Shown piece by piece: positions 16,984-26,243 of a stretch of 64,000 bases of DNA. Position numbers and translations under genes: made by a program. A model generated the notes under the pieces. The model was not told the DNA's origin. It saw only the letters and a list, made by a program, of their open reading frames with translations, and searched no databases. The first letter of the stretch is position 1. Each line of letters begins with the position of its first letter. The DNA is taken from NCBI RefSeq assembly GCF_003837805.1, contig NZ_RQIT01000003.1, forward strand, positions 367,900-431,899, read 5' to 3'. Origin of the DNA: Bradyrhizobium sp. RP6 (lineage in GTDB: Bacteria; Pseudomonadota; Alphaproteobacteria; Rhizobiales; Xanthobacteraceae).

Positions 16984-17661
16984 ATGCAATACCGTCAGCT
17001 CGGCCGTACTGGCCTGAAAGTGTCGCCGATTTGCCTGGGCACCATGATGTTCGGCGGACCGACGGATGAAGCCATGTCAAAACGGATCATCGACAAGGCG
17101 CACGGCGCCGGGATCAACTTCATCGATACGGCGGATGCCTATTCGAAAGGTGGCTCCGAAGAAGTTGTCGGCCGCGCCATCGCCAGCAATCGCAACGCTT
17201 GGGTGCTCGCGACAAAACTCGCCAATCCCATGGGAGACGGTCTCGGCATCGTGCCCTACAGCCCCTTGGCGCGCGGCGTGCTCACCGGCAAGTACAAGCC
17301 CGATGCAGTCCCCGACAAGGAGACGCGCGCAGGCCGCAACGACACCCGCATGATGCAGACCGAATGGCGGCCCGAATCGCTTCGCCTCGCGCAGGAGATC
17401 AAGACTCACGCGGAGAAGAAGGGCATCACCGCCGGACAGTTCGCGGTCGCCTGGGTGCTGAACTCCGCCTTCGTCTCGTCGGTGATTGCCGGTCCCCGCA
17501 CCGAGGAGCAATGGGACGGCTACATCAGCGCGCTCGATTACTCCTTCACCACGGAGGACGAGGCGCTGGTCGACCGGCTGGTGACGCCAGGCCATCCCTC
17601 GACGCCGGGCTACAACGACCCGGCCTATCCGATCGAGGGCCGCCGCGCGCGGACGGCGTAA
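16984..17661 (+). pseudogene. aldo/keto reductase with large in-frame internal deletion
   Basis: The 225-residue product starts 'MQYRQLGRTGLKVSPICLGT' and ends like a normal aldo/keto reductase, but relatives are about 335-340 residues. After '...VLATKLANPMGD' (residues 74-85), the sequence jumps to 'GLGIVPYSPLARGVLTGKY', which in the family lies about 110 residues later. Missing are strands 3-6 of the barrel, including the catalytic-histidine segment (YLHxxD-type) and the SNY/Q-NADPH region. The catalytic Asp-Tyr-Lys part (DAYS, TKLAN) and the C-terminal cofactor loop remain. The frame is kept and 15 bases separate it from the next gene. A folded enzyme is unlikely, so I call it a probable pseudogene or remnant. 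Confidence 0.75.
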
Positions 17662-17676
17662 GGGTGGGAGACGACG

Positions 17677-18990
17677 ATGCCGCTCGAAGACCGCTACGGC
17701 CTGCCGCTCTCGACCACCTCGCAGGAAGCAGCCGCCGCCTATCGCGACGGCGTCGACCTCATGCTCGCGGGCTGGACCGGCACGGCGGAGACGCTGGATC
17801 GCGCGATCGCGACCGACCCGGATTTCGCACTTCCCCATATCGCCCGCGGCCGCGTGCATGCCTTCTACCAGCAGGGCGATCTCGCCCGAGGCAAGGCGGC
17901 GCTCGCGCGCGAGCTGGTGATGAAGCGCGGCAGCGAGCGCGAGCGCTCGCATGTCGAGACGCTGGCGCTCGCGATCGAGGGCCGGCTGCCGGAGGCGATC
18001 GCATCGACGCTGAAGCACATCGACGCATGGCCGCGCGACGCCGTCGTGCTGTCGCTGCCGCTCGGCGCGTTCGGCCTGTTCGCCTTCTCCGGCATGGCCG
18101 ATCACGACCGCGCCCGGCACGAGCTCTGCGAACGCGTTGCGCAGCATTATGGTGAGGACTGGTGGTTCCTCACCATGTCCGGCTGGGCGATGACGGAGAA
18201 TGGCGACGTGGCGCGCGGCCGCGCCGTCACCGAGCGCGGCTTCAATCTGCGCCGGGCGAATGCCCACGCCGTGCATGCGGTGCTGCATGCGATGTTCGAG
18301 GACGGCTCGATCGACGCGGCCGATCGTCTCGTCGACGAATGGATCCCGACTTACGACCGCGCCGGAATCCTGCACAGCCATATCCGCTGGCACCAGGCGC
18401 TGGGCGCGCTCGAGCATGGCGATGCGGCGCGGGCGCTGGCGATCTATGCCGACGTGCTTCAGCCCTCCGCCACGCAGGCGCCGCCGCTCAACGTCGTCAC
18501 CGATAGCGCCTCGCTGCTCTGGCGCCTGTCGGCCTACGGCCATGCCGTGCCGAAGGCGCTGTGGCGCGAGGCCGATACCGCCGCGCAAAAGCTGTTTCCG
18601 AAGCCGAGCCTGTCCTTTGCCGACGTCCACATGGCGCTGTTCGCGGCCGCAACGCAAGACCGCGACGCGCTCGCCGCACGCCTTGCGGCGATCGAGCAGC
18701 GGCTCGCCGACGGCAAGCTGCCCGCCGGTCCCGTGGTACCGGCAATCTGCCGCGCGCTCGCGGCTTTCGCCGATGAGGATTACGGGACTTGCGTGCAGAT
18801 CCTCGCGCCCGGCCTCGGCGAGGTCGTGCGTATCGGCGGCAGCCATGCCCAGCGCGAGCTGATCGAGGACACCTACATCGTCGCGCTCATGCGCTGCGGC
18901 GAGCTGCCCCGCGCCCGCGCCCTGCTGGATGCCCGCCTGCACCGCCGGCCCTCGCCTCGGGATGCGCGCTGGCAGGCGGCGACAGGCTAG
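17677..18990 (+). CDS. TTC38-like tetratricopeptide protein
   Basis: A 437-residue soluble protein of the tetratricopeptide repeat protein 38 type. It has helical pairs throughout and the landmarks 'AAYRDGVDLMLAGWTGTAETLDRAIATDPDFALPHIARG', 'RERSHVETLALAIEGRLPEAI', 'ANAHAVHAVLHAMFEDG' and 'HSHIRWHQALGALEHGD'. No transmembrane or signal segment is seen. Its function is unknown. It starts 15 bases after the deleted aldo/keto reductase gene and is probably in the same transcript. Confidence 0.85.
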   Translation: MPLEDRYGLPLSTTSQEAAAAYRDGVDLMLAGWTGTAETLDRAIATDPDFALPHIARGRVHAFYQQGDLARGKAALARELVMKRGSERERSHVETLALAIEGRLPEAIASTLKHIDAWPRDAVVLSLPLGAFGLFAFSGMADHDRARHELCERVAQHYGEDWWFLTMSGWAMTENGDVARGRAVTERGFNLRRANAHAVHAVLHAMFEDGSIDAADRLVDEWIPTYDRAGILHSHIRWHQALGALEHGDAARALAIYADVLQPSATQAPPLNVVTDSASLLWRLSAYGHAVPKALWREADTAAQKLFPKPSLSFADVHMALFAAATQDRDALAARLAAIEQRLADGKLPAGPVVPAICRALAAFADEDYGTCVQILAPGLGEVVRIGGSHAQRELIEDTYIVALMRCGELPRARALLDARLHRRPSPRDARWQAATG

Positions 18991-19192
18991 CTCCGCCACG
19001 AAAAAAACACCGCCCTGGTGGCATGTGCCGGCCGGACGGGTTGGGCAATTTGGGCGAAGCGCCGTCGGGGGTGACGCGGTGGTATTCCAGGCGGGAATTG
19101 CGGAGCAAACGGGATCGCAACCAATTTGCGGTTCAATGGTTATCGGACGGGCCTATTCCGCCGCCACGGCCCACTGGCACACGAGCCCGACG

Positions 19193-19771
19193 ATGCGCCT
19201 CTGCCGACCGGTCCTCGCCGCCCTGATCACGGCCTTGGCAAGTCCTTGTTTTGCCGAGACTTCCCGACCCGTTCCGGTCAACAATCCGCAGGCGCAGCAG
19301 AACGCCTTTATCGATCTCCTGGCGCTGATCTCCGGCCACTGCAAGACGTTCAAGGTCGCAGGCCGCACCTATGCTTGCAAGACGGTGGCCTACGCCCACG
19401 GCGACAAGGGCCGGGTCAATTTCGCGGTCGCGGTCGATGATCCCGCCGATGCGAACCACGTCGTGTCGTTCTCGGGCGAGAACGGCAAGCGTGCCGACGA
19501 CAATTCCTACGAGCTGCCGATCGACCGCATGCTGCTCAATTCCAAGCACCGCCCCCGGGTCGATGGCCTGCCGGTGCCGGCCGAGCAGACCTCGACCGGC
19601 GTCTGTCGCCAGACCGGCAATTTCGCCGCCAGGAAGGTGAACGACGTCACCTGCTCGGCGACCGACAACGAGGGCCGCAAATACGAGCTCTTGTTCGTCT
19701 CCGACGGCACGCCGGTCAGCGTGCGTCGTATCCGCCAGTCGGCGCCGTCGATCCAGGACCCGTTCAAATAG
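19193..19771 (+). CDS. secreted protein, unknown function
   Basis: A 192-residue protein from MRLCRPVLAALITALASPCFAE (19193), a clear signal peptide. The mature part has cysteines in 'SGHCKTF', 'TYACKTVAY', 'GVCRQTG' and 'DVTCSATD', which may form two disulphides. The frame is open upstream to 18929, overlapping the TPR gene, and another ATG lies at 19136; only the 19193 start puts the hydrophobic core at the N-terminus. I do not recognise a family. Confidence 0.65.
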   Translation: MRLCRPVLAALITALASPCFAETSRPVPVNNPQAQQNAFIDLLALISGHCKTFKVAGRTYACKTVAYAHGDKGRVNFAVAVDDPADANHVVSFSGENGKRADDNSYELPIDRMLLNSKHRPRVDGLPVPAEQTSTGVCRQTGNFAARKVNDVTCSATDNEGRKYELLFVSDGTPVSVRRIRQSAPSIQDPFK

Positions 19772-19774
19772 CCA

Positions 19775-21334
19775 TCACGTGAACGCCTTTTCCAGCGTCG
19801 CGAAGATCACGGCGAGCGACTTGTCGTGCCGCGTCACCGGCGGCACCGGGCGATCGATCTTCATGAGCCGATAGACCGCCATCTGTGCCGCACGCACCGA
19901 ATATTCGACAGTGAACACGACGTCATCAGGGATCTCGACGAATTGGCTGACGAAGGCGAGATTCACGGAATTTTCGGGCACCGGCAGCGGCCGGTCGGCG
20001 GCGTTGCGCGGCATGAACATGCTGGTGATGTAGGGCATGCGGCAGGGAATGCAGATCGCATCCTCGAACACGGCGGGATCGAAGTTCAGGTGACCGCAGA
20101 GCTCCTTCAGGATGTCGGCGCCGCCGCAATCAGACATCGGCTTTGCAACGAAATTGCCGATGCGGTCGGGATGCAGCGCATAGCCCCAGAACACCTGCAC
20201 GTTTTTCGGCTGGCCCGTGAAATGCGGCTGGTGATAGAGCACGACCGACATCAGCCAGTTGGAATCCTTGAACGTGACGAGGCCGCCGGTGCCGGCCCTG
20301 TTGCCGGAGAACGCCTCCATCCGGTCGAAGAATCGAGGATCGCGGCAGGTGACGGTGAAGGACAGCCAATAGGATTCGGGGATCGAGCTGTTGAACGCGG
20401 ACGGATTGCCGAATTCGGGACGTCCTTTCGCGATCGTCTCCCACAGGGCCCAGCCCTGACTGTCGGCCTTGGTCAGGCGCGGCGGCGGCTCGGTCATCGT
20501 GCCCAGGCTCGAGGCGTCCGTCATCGAGCCGTTCTGGAAGAAGACGAGATCGCCGTCCTCGACCCGGACATTGGCGGTTCGGCTGTCGCGATCGAGCGTG
20601 AGCTGGCGCACGCGCAAGCGCGCGCCTTCGGCCTCGAACGCAATGTCGGTGACGCGCGTGCCGCGAACGAACTGCACGCCCTGGCGCTTAAGCCAGTCGG
20701 AGAGCGGCCGCACGATCGCGTCATACTGATTGTAGACGGTGCGCTTGACGCCGCCGAGCGTCTCGATGCGCGGAAACTCGCTCATGAAGCGGTGCAGATA
20801 GCGCTTCAGCTCGACCGCGCTGTGCCAGGGCTGGAAGGCGAAGGTGGTCTGCCACATGTACCAGAAATTGGACTCGAAGAATCCGGGCGACAGCCAGTCG
20901 GTGATGCGGCTATTGCCGAGCGTCTCCTCCGAAGCTTCGGTGAGCCGCAGCAGCTCGATCCGGTCGCGCGCGGAGAAGCCCATGTTCGAGACGTCCACCT
21001 TGTAGCGGTTGCGGTCGACCAGCCGCGCGCGGGAATGCGCCGGGTTCGCTTCATTGAAGGCGATCGTCTCGTCGCGCACGCTGAGGCCGGGATGTTCGAG
21101 CGAGGGAATGCTCGAAAGCAGATCCCAGGTGCATTCGTAATGGCCGGTGGTGAGCATGCGTCCGCCGCGCAGCGAATAGGCGCCGTTCGCGAGCTGCGCG
21201 CCGTCGAGGCTGCCGCCGACCAGCGGCTGCGCCTCATAGATCACGATGTCGCGCCCCGGCAGCTGCGCGTCGCGAACGAGGAACGCCGCACCTGCGAGCG
21301 ATCCAATGCCACAGCCGATGAAATACGCCTTCAT
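19775..21334 (-). CDS. ohyA: oleate hydratase (MCRA family)
   Basis: A 519-residue FAD-dependent fatty-acid hydratase that adds water to the cis-9 double bond of oleate or palmitoleate to give 10-hydroxy acids. The N-terminus MKAYFIGCGIGSLAGAAFLV carries the GxGxxG FAD site. Family landmarks are 'GGSLDGAQLANGAYSLRGGRML', 'FWYMWQTTFAFQPWHSAVELKRYLHRFM' and 'VNLAFVSQFVEIPDDVVFTVEYSVRAAQMAVY'. The ATG at 21334 follows GAGGCAGG; the frame reaches 21370 without support. The next gene upstream on the same strand is an acyl-CoA ligase, so a fatty-acid context is plausible. Confidence 0.9.
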   Translation of the reverse strand: MKAYFIGCGIGSLAGAAFLVRDAQLPGRDIVIYEAQPLVGGSLDGAQLANGAYSLRGGRMLTTGHYECTWDLLSSIPSLEHPGLSVRDETIAFNEANPAHSRARLVDRNRYKVDVSNMGFSARDRIELLRLTEASEETLGNSRITDWLSPGFFESNFWYMWQTTFAFQPWHSAVELKRYLHRFMSEFPRIETLGGVKRTVYNQYDAIVRPLSDWLKRQGVQFVRGTRVTDIAFEAEGARLRVRQLTLDRDSRTANVRVEDGDLVFFQNGSMTDASSLGTMTEPPPRLTKADSQGWALWETIAKGRPEFGNPSAFNSSIPESYWLSFTVTCRDPRFFDRMEAFSGNRAGTGGLVTFKDSNWLMSVVLYHQPHFTGQPKNVQVFWGYALHPDRIGNFVAKPMSDCGGADILKELCGHLNFDPAVFEDAICIPCRMPYITSMFMPRNAADRPLPVPENSVNLAFVSQFVEIPDDVVFTVEYSVRAAQMAVYRLMKIDRPVPPVTRHDKSLAVIFATLEKAFT

Positions 21335-21428
21335 GACCTGCCTCGATTGCATTTCGAATGTCGCGGCCACATTGCATCGGGCGGCGGCGGCCGAAGTTGC
21401 GCTGGATCAAGGGGGGCCGGAGGCGAAA

Positions 21429-23255
21429 TCACGTCGACGTTATCGCCACCGGCTTCCTGGCGTAGATCTGCTCGATCTCGGCGGCGAAGCGGCGCTCGAG
21501 CGCGGGGCGCTTGTTCTTCAGCGTCGGCGTGAGCAGGCCGCCGGCAATGGTCCACGGATCCAGCGTCCACCATACCGCGCGCGGCGTCGCGTAGGACGGA
21601 TAGGCCTTCACCGCGGCCGCTATTCTGGCCAGCAGCGCGGCCCGTTCGGCCGCGGCGCCTTGCTTGCCGCCCGCCGCGAGCCTTTCTTTCTCCTGCACCC
21701 AGGCTTTCGCATTCAGCACGACCAACGCGGCGAGGAACGGCCGCTGTTCGCCGATCACCAGTGCCTGCTCGAACAGGGGATCGGCGAGGATCGCGGTCTC
21801 CAGATCCACCGGCGCGATCTTCTCGCCGGTCGACGTGACCAGGATGTCCTTGATGCGGCCGGTGATGGTGATGCGCCCGTTCTCGATGCGGGCCTGATCG
21901 CCGGTGTGCAGCCAGCCGTCGGCCTGCTTGACCCTGCGCGTCTCCTCCGGCTTGTGCCAGTAGCCGAGCATCACGCTCGGCCCGCGCACGAGCAGCTCGT
22001 CGAGCTCGCCGAGCCTGACCTCTATACCGTCCAAGACGCGGCCGACGGAGGTCGGATCGTTGTCGTCGGGCGTATTGACGGAAACGACCGGCGAGGTCTC
22101 GGTCATGCCGTAGCCCTGAAGGACGTCGAGCCCGAGCGCGAGAAACACGCGGATGACCGGCTCGGCAATCGGAGCGCCGCCGGAGACCGCAACGCGCAGG
22201 CGTCCGCCGAACTGGGCCAGCACCTTGTCGGCGACGAAACGCTTCAGGAGCGGCCAGGCGAGGCGGTCGAACAGCGCCTGCGAGCCGCGACCGTGCCGCG
22301 CATCGAAGCGCCGGCCTCCGACGGCGAGCGCGAGATCGAGCAGCGTGCGTTCTGCGCCGCCGGCCGCCGCGCGATGTTGCATGATCAGGGCGTAGATGCG
22401 CTCATAGATGCGCGGCACCGAGACCAGCACCGTCGGCCGTATGATTTTCAGGTCTTCCCCGAGCTGCGACACCGAGCGCGCATAGGCGACGCAGGCCCCC
22501 GCCGCGATCGGATAATAGTAGCCACCGGTGCGCTCGAAGGTGTGCGAGAGCGGCAGAAAGGACAAGAAGACGTCGTTCGGCACGGCCGCGATGCGCCGCG
22601 CGACGGCCTTCACGTTGGCGACGATGTTGCCATGCGACAGCATCACGCCCTTAGGCCGGCCCGTCGTGCCCGAAGTGTAGACGATGGCGGCAAGATCGCC
22701 CGGCTCGACCGTGACGTCAGCCAGCGGAGCGCCGGCGCTGCGGGGCTCCGCAAGCCAGCGATCGAGCGCGACGATACGGGCATCGGCAGCACTAAGCCCC
22801 GCCGCATCCGCGCAAACGATGCGCTTGAGACGGTCGAGCGGCTGGCCAGTGGAGGTGATCGCCTGCCAGCGCGACAACGTATCCACGAACAGCAGCAGCG
22901 CACCGGAATCGGCGAGGATGTAGGCGATGCTGTCGGGGTTGTCGACGGCATGCATCGGCACCGGCACGAGCCCACGCGACAGCGCCGCCTGGTCCATCGC
23001 GACATGCGGAATGCCGTTCGGCATCAGGATGGCGACGCGCTCGCCGGCCGCAAAACCCTCCGCAGCCAGTGCTCGCCGCCAGCGTTCGAATTCCGCATCG
23101 ATTTCCTGCCAGGACTGGCTGACCCAGCCTCCGGCAGCGCCGTCAAAATGGCGATAGGCCTCCGCCGTCGGCGTCGCACGGACGCGCCAGCGCAAGAGCT
23201 CCGGCAGTGTCGTTACGTCAGCGAGCGACTGCGGTTGACTGTTCGACCCCGGCAT
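21429..23255 (-). CDS. long-chain fatty-acid--CoA ligase (AMP-binding)
   Basis: A 608-residue acyl-CoA synthetase of the FadD15/long-chain type. The AMP-binding loop 'IVYTSGTTGRPKGVMLSHGNI' lies near residue 195, 'GYGMTETSPVVSVN' near 360, 'DGWLHTGDQARIENGRITITGRIKDILVTSTGEKIAPVDLE' near 430, and the end 'LTPTLKNKRPALERRFAAEIEQIYA' carries the C-terminal lysine. It activates free fatty acids to CoA thioesters. The start MPGSNSQPQSLAD at 23255 is preferred to 23291. It is 94 bases upstream of the oleate hydratase gene and may be co-transcribed with it. Confidence 0.88.
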   Translation of the reverse strand: MPGSNSQPQSLADVTTLPELLRWRVRATPTAEAYRHFDGAAGGWVSQSWQEIDAEFERWRRALAAEGFAAGERVAILMPNGIPHVAMDQAALSRGLVPVPMHAVDNPDSIAYILADSGALLLFVDTLSRWQAITSTGQPLDRLKRIVCADAAGLSAADARIVALDRWLAEPRSAGAPLADVTVEPGDLAAIVYTSGTTGRPKGVMLSHGNIVANVKAVARRIAAVPNDVFLSFLPLSHTFERTGGYYYPIAAGACVAYARSVSQLGEDLKIIRPTVLVSVPRIYERIYALIMQHRAAAGGAERTLLDLALAVGGRRFDARHGRGSQALFDRLAWPLLKRFVADKVLAQFGGRLRVAVSGGAPIAEPVIRVFLALGLDVLQGYGMTETSPVVSVNTPDDNDPTSVGRVLDGIEVRLGELDELLVRGPSVMLGYWHKPEETRRVKQADGWLHTGDQARIENGRITITGRIKDILVTSTGEKIAPVDLETAILADPLFEQALVIGEQRPFLAALVVLNAKAWVQEKERLAAGGKQGAAAERAALLARIAAAVKAYPSYATPRAVWWTLDPWTIAGGLLTPTLKNKRPALERRFAAEIEQIYARKPVAITST

Positions 23256-23367
23256 GGCGTTCTTTCTTAACCTTCTCGATCCCCCAACCATTTGGGGCCT
23301 CGAAAGTAGGCCGGCCAGACTGTGCCGCCTTGATCCTCAGCAAGGCGGCCATGCTTCGGAGCGACCC

Positions 23368-23715
23368 ATGACCCGCGACCGCCTGTTTCTGCTGCGTCCC
23401 GGCTTCGAGGACCCGACCTTTCCGGGACGCCGATTCTATTGCTGGCATTGCGCGCTGATCGAGGGCGTGCTGGCCTCGTTTCCGGCGCTCGCCGAGAAGC
23501 TCGATGTCGAGCGGATTCCCTGGCCACGACCGCGGCAAGCGGTGATCGCGCTGGTCGGCGAGGAGAACCAATCGCTGCCGCTGCTCGTGCTCGCGACTGG
23601 GGCGACTTCGCCGCACCAGACCGGCAGCGATCATGGCCGCGCCTTCATCGCCGACAAGGACGCGATCCTCGCCGCGCTCTCCGAGCGGCACGGCTTTCCC
23701 GATCCGCATCCATAG
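23368..23715 (+). CDS. DUF3088 family protein
   Basis: A 115-residue cytoplasmic protein starting MTRDRLFLLRPGFEDPTFPGRRFYCWHCALIEG at 23368, seven bases after GGAG. The YCWHC pair of cysteines and the overall layout (beta strand, CxxC, helix, 'RPRQAVIALVGEENQSLPLLVL') resemble a thioredoxin-like fold and the DUF3088 family. Function is unknown; a redox role is only a guess. It is divergent from the acyl-CoA ligase. Confidence 0.75.
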   Translation: MTRDRLFLLRPGFEDPTFPGRRFYCWHCALIEGVLASFPALAEKLDVERIPWPRPRQAVIALVGEENQSLPLLVLATGATSPHQTGSDHGRAFIADKDAILAALSERHGFPDPHP

Positions 23716-23885
23716 ACAGAATTCCCGCAACCCGCGTAGCCGTTCCGATGTCCTGCGCGATGCAGCGCGTAGCGCTGCGCTGCGTCCGGGGCACGGAAAC
23801 TGTCGCGAAACGAGGGAAGATTGGCATTGCGCTTCCCTGACCGGCTCGCATATTCGCTTCAACGGCCCGCACGAGAGCTCCGATC

Positions 23886-24455
23886 ATGACCGCCTCCCTC
23901 CCCGCCCTCATCGTCATCGACGTCCAGCGGGCATTCGACGAATGGGAGGCGGCGGGCAAGCGGCGCAACAATCCGGATGCGGTGGCGCGCATCGTCGATC
24001 TGCTGAAGGCCTTCAGGACGAGCCGCGCGCCGATCTTCCACATTCGCCACGAAGGCACTAGGCCGAATTCGTCGTTTCTGCCATCGCGTTCCGGCCACGC
24101 AGTCAAGGACGAGGCGCGCGAGCAGGACCACGAGCCGGTGATCGTCAAGCGCGTCAACAGCGCCTTCATCGGCACGGACCTCGAGACGCGTCTGCGCGCA
24201 AGCAACATCGCCACGCTCGTCATCTGCGGCGCCACGACAAATCATTGCGTCGAGACGACGACGCGGATGGCTGGAAATCTCGGCTTCGATGCGTGCCTGG
24301 TGCGCGATGCGACCTGGACGTTCGACCGCATCGGGCCCGACGGCGAGGCGCATTCCGCCGAACAGATCCACGCAATGACGCTGTCGAACCTCAACGGCGA
24401 ATTCGCCCGCATCGTCACTGCAGACGAGGCGATCGCGTCATTCGCGGCGAAGTGA
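23886..24455 (+). CDS. isochorismatase-like cysteine hydrolase
   Basis: A 189-residue alpha/beta hydrolase of the isochorismatase family, with the catalytic triad visible as Asp12 (LIVIDVQ), Lys88 (VIVKRVNSAF) and Cys121 (ATTNHCVETT). The nearby cis-peptide motif 'GATTNHC' is conserved. The family hydrolyses amides or vinyl ethers such as nicotinamide, carbamates and isochorismate; the actual substrate is not evident. It is monocistronic. Confidence 0.88.
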   Translation: MTASLPALIVIDVQRAFDEWEAAGKRRNNPDAVARIVDLLKAFRTSRAPIFHIRHEGTRPNSSFLPSRSGHAVKDEAREQDHEPVIVKRVNSAFIGTDLETRLRASNIATLVICGATTNHCVETTTRMAGNLGFDACLVRDATWTFDRIGPDGEAHSAEQIHAMTLSNLNGEFARIVTADEAIASFAAK

Positions 24456-24619
24456 TGGCGGCGGCGCGATGAGCGCCGGTGATGCGACAATACATCTCAC
24501 GGCGCACGATCACTCGTGTGACCTCGCACATCGCACGCTGCGTCGTTTCGACGCCCGCACTGGCTGGAACGCAGTTGGCATCCATGTGTTGTCACACGAC
24601 GTTCAACTGGAGTGACGAC

Positions 24620-24928
24620 ATGAAGTATCTCATTGCCGCGATTGCCCTCGGTGCTGCGGCGTTTGCCGGCGGATCGGCGGCCAACGCGGCGGGCAGCGCA
24701 AGCGCCAAGCAGACCGCTCAGGAAAGCCAGTCCACCGACATCAGCGCGCACCGCAGACACCATCGCTGGCACGGTCACCATAGGCGGCATCATCACGGCC
24801 ATCACCGGCCCTATTATAGAAGCTACGGCTACTACCCGCGGCACCACGGCTATTATGGCGGCGGACCGTACGGCTATTACGGCGGCGGTCCCGGCGTGAC
24901 GTTCAGCTTCGGCGGCGGACGCTGGTAA
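24620..24928 (+). CDS. secreted His/Gly/Tyr-rich small protein
   Basis: A 102-residue protein starting MKYLIAAIALGAAAFAGGSAANA at 24620 after GGAG, a clear signal peptide. The mature part is a histidine/arginine cluster (residues about 45-64) followed by GYY/GGG repeats ('HGYYGGGPYGYYGGGPG') and ends 'FSFGGGRW'. It could bind metals or act as a structural envelope peptide, and low-complexity proteins of this kind are common in Rhizobiales. A strong terminator follows seven bases after the stop. Confidence 0.72.
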   Translation: MKYLIAAIALGAAAFAGGSAANAAGSASAKQTAQESQSTDISAHRRHHRWHGHHRRHHHGHHRPYYRSYGYYPRHHGYYGGGPYGYYGGGPGVTFSFGGGRW

Positions 24929-24934
24929 GACAAC

Positions 24935-24960
24935 AGGCCCGCAGAGATGCGGGCCTTTCT
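24935..24960. terminator. rho-independent terminator (bidirectional)
   Basis: AGGCCCGC (24935-24942) and GCGGGCCT (24949-24956) form an 8-base stem with a 6-base loop, followed by TTCT on the plus strand. It lies between convergent genes whose stops are at 24928 and 24963, so it serves the plus-strand gene and perhaps both. Confidence 0.8.
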
Positions 24961-24962
24961 TG

Positions 24963-26234
24963 TTATCCGCGCAAGATTATCCCCGCCGTCTCAAGGCCAC
25001 TCGCGAGCGCCGCCTCGACTGTCCCCATATCACGGCCACGATAGAGTGCTTCGCCGGAAAACAGCACGCACCCGTCCGCACGTGCGAGGGTTGCTTGCGC
25101 CTCGCGCGTCCGCGGCGTCGCCCACGAATAGGCACCGCGGGCAAAGCGATCATGCGCCCAGTTGGTCGCAACCGCCGCCACGAGCTCGCGCGCGATGTCG
25201 TCGCGCGGCAGGCCGAAGATGGCGGCGAGCGAACCGAGCCCGGCATCGACCAGATCTTGCGGATCGAGGCTTTCCAGCTCCGCCGTGCGCGGGCCGCCGA
25301 ACCAGCCCGTGAGCGCGGAATGCTGGTCCGGATAACGCGTCCACCACACCGGGATCGCCTGGTCGGACAAGAGGAAGGTCATGTCCGCGAGATCTTCCTT
25401 GCGCTCGCGCCACCATGGCCGTGCGAAGCGCAGCAGGATCTTGATGACATTGCCGAAGCCGATGTCGTCGGCAGCAGCAAGCTTCGCGCGCGCCTCCGCC
25501 GGCAACGCGATCTCGCGCAGCAGCGGCAGCGGCACGGTGAGGATCACGCGATCGCAGGCGTGCACATCGCCGCCGGCGCAGCGAACGGTCACCGCGCCGG
25601 CCTCCTCCGTGATCGCCGACACGACGCAGCCGAGGCGGATGGTCGCGCCGTGCCTGCGGCAGTCGGCCGCCAGCACGTCGATCATGGCGCCGTATCCGCC
25701 GTCGATGCGCGCCTGCGGAGCGTGCCCGCCATCCATCCATTCCGCGCGCAGCGCCAGCGTGGACGCGCGCTCAGGGTCGGCCGCATCATAGCCCTCGACC
25801 ATCCGCTCGATCGAATGGCGCATCGGCGCATAGTGGTCGCCGGCAAAATGCCGGCGCAGGAAGTCGGCGACCGTGAGATCGTCCTTCAAGCCCCGCAGCG
25901 TGGCTTGAAGCTCCGCATCATGGGGATCGTCGCGCCCTTCGCGCGAAAGCTTCGTCCCGTCAAAGCTCCACTGCTCGCCCTCGATCTCCTGAAGGGATAG
26001 CCCGGCTTCGCGGAGCAGCGCGCGCGTGACCGGCGCTTCGCCATGAACAAATTCAGCGCCGCCATCGGCGGGATAGCTGAATTCCGAAGCCGGCAGCGGA
26101 TGGATACGGCCGCCACAGCGCTGGCGTGCCTCCAGGATCGTCACCTTCCGGCCGGCACGCGCCAGCTCGCGTGCCGCCATCAGGCCGGCCGCCCCGGCGC
26201 CGACAATGACGATGTGCTCGGATATATCGGGCAT
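24963..26234 (-). CDS. flavin-containing amine oxidase (FAD-dependent)
   Basis: A 423-residue FAD enzyme of the monoamine-oxidase superfamily. The N-terminal 'IVIVGAGAAGLMAARELARAGRKVTILEARQRCGGR' gives the dinucleotide fold and the RxGGR motif; 'ADGGAEFVHG' near 56-65 and the C-terminal 'LFSGEALYRGRDMGTVEAALASGLETA' complete the FAD site. It probably oxidises an amine or polyamine. The next gene downstream (26244, upstream in transcription) is a RibD-like reductase 9 bases away, so the two are likely co-transcribed. Confidence 0.87.
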   Translation of the reverse strand: MPDISEHIVIVGAGAAGLMAARELARAGRKVTILEARQRCGGRIHPLPASEFSYPADGGAEFVHGEAPVTRALLREAGLSLQEIEGEQWSFDGTKLSREGRDDPHDAELQATLRGLKDDLTVADFLRRHFAGDHYAPMRHSIERMVEGYDAADPERASTLALRAEWMDGGHAPQARIDGGYGAMIDVLAADCRRHGATIRLGCVVSAITEEAGAVTVRCAGGDVHACDRVILTVPLPLLREIALPAEARAKLAAADDIGFGNVIKILLRFARPWWRERKEDLADMTFLLSDQAIPVWWTRYPDQHSALTGWFGGPRTAELESLDPQDLVDAGLGSLAAIFGLPRDDIARELVAAVATNWAHDRFARGAYSWATPRTREAQATLARADGCVLFSGEALYRGRDMGTVEAALASGLETAGIILRG

Positions 26235-26243
26235 GGCCGCGCT

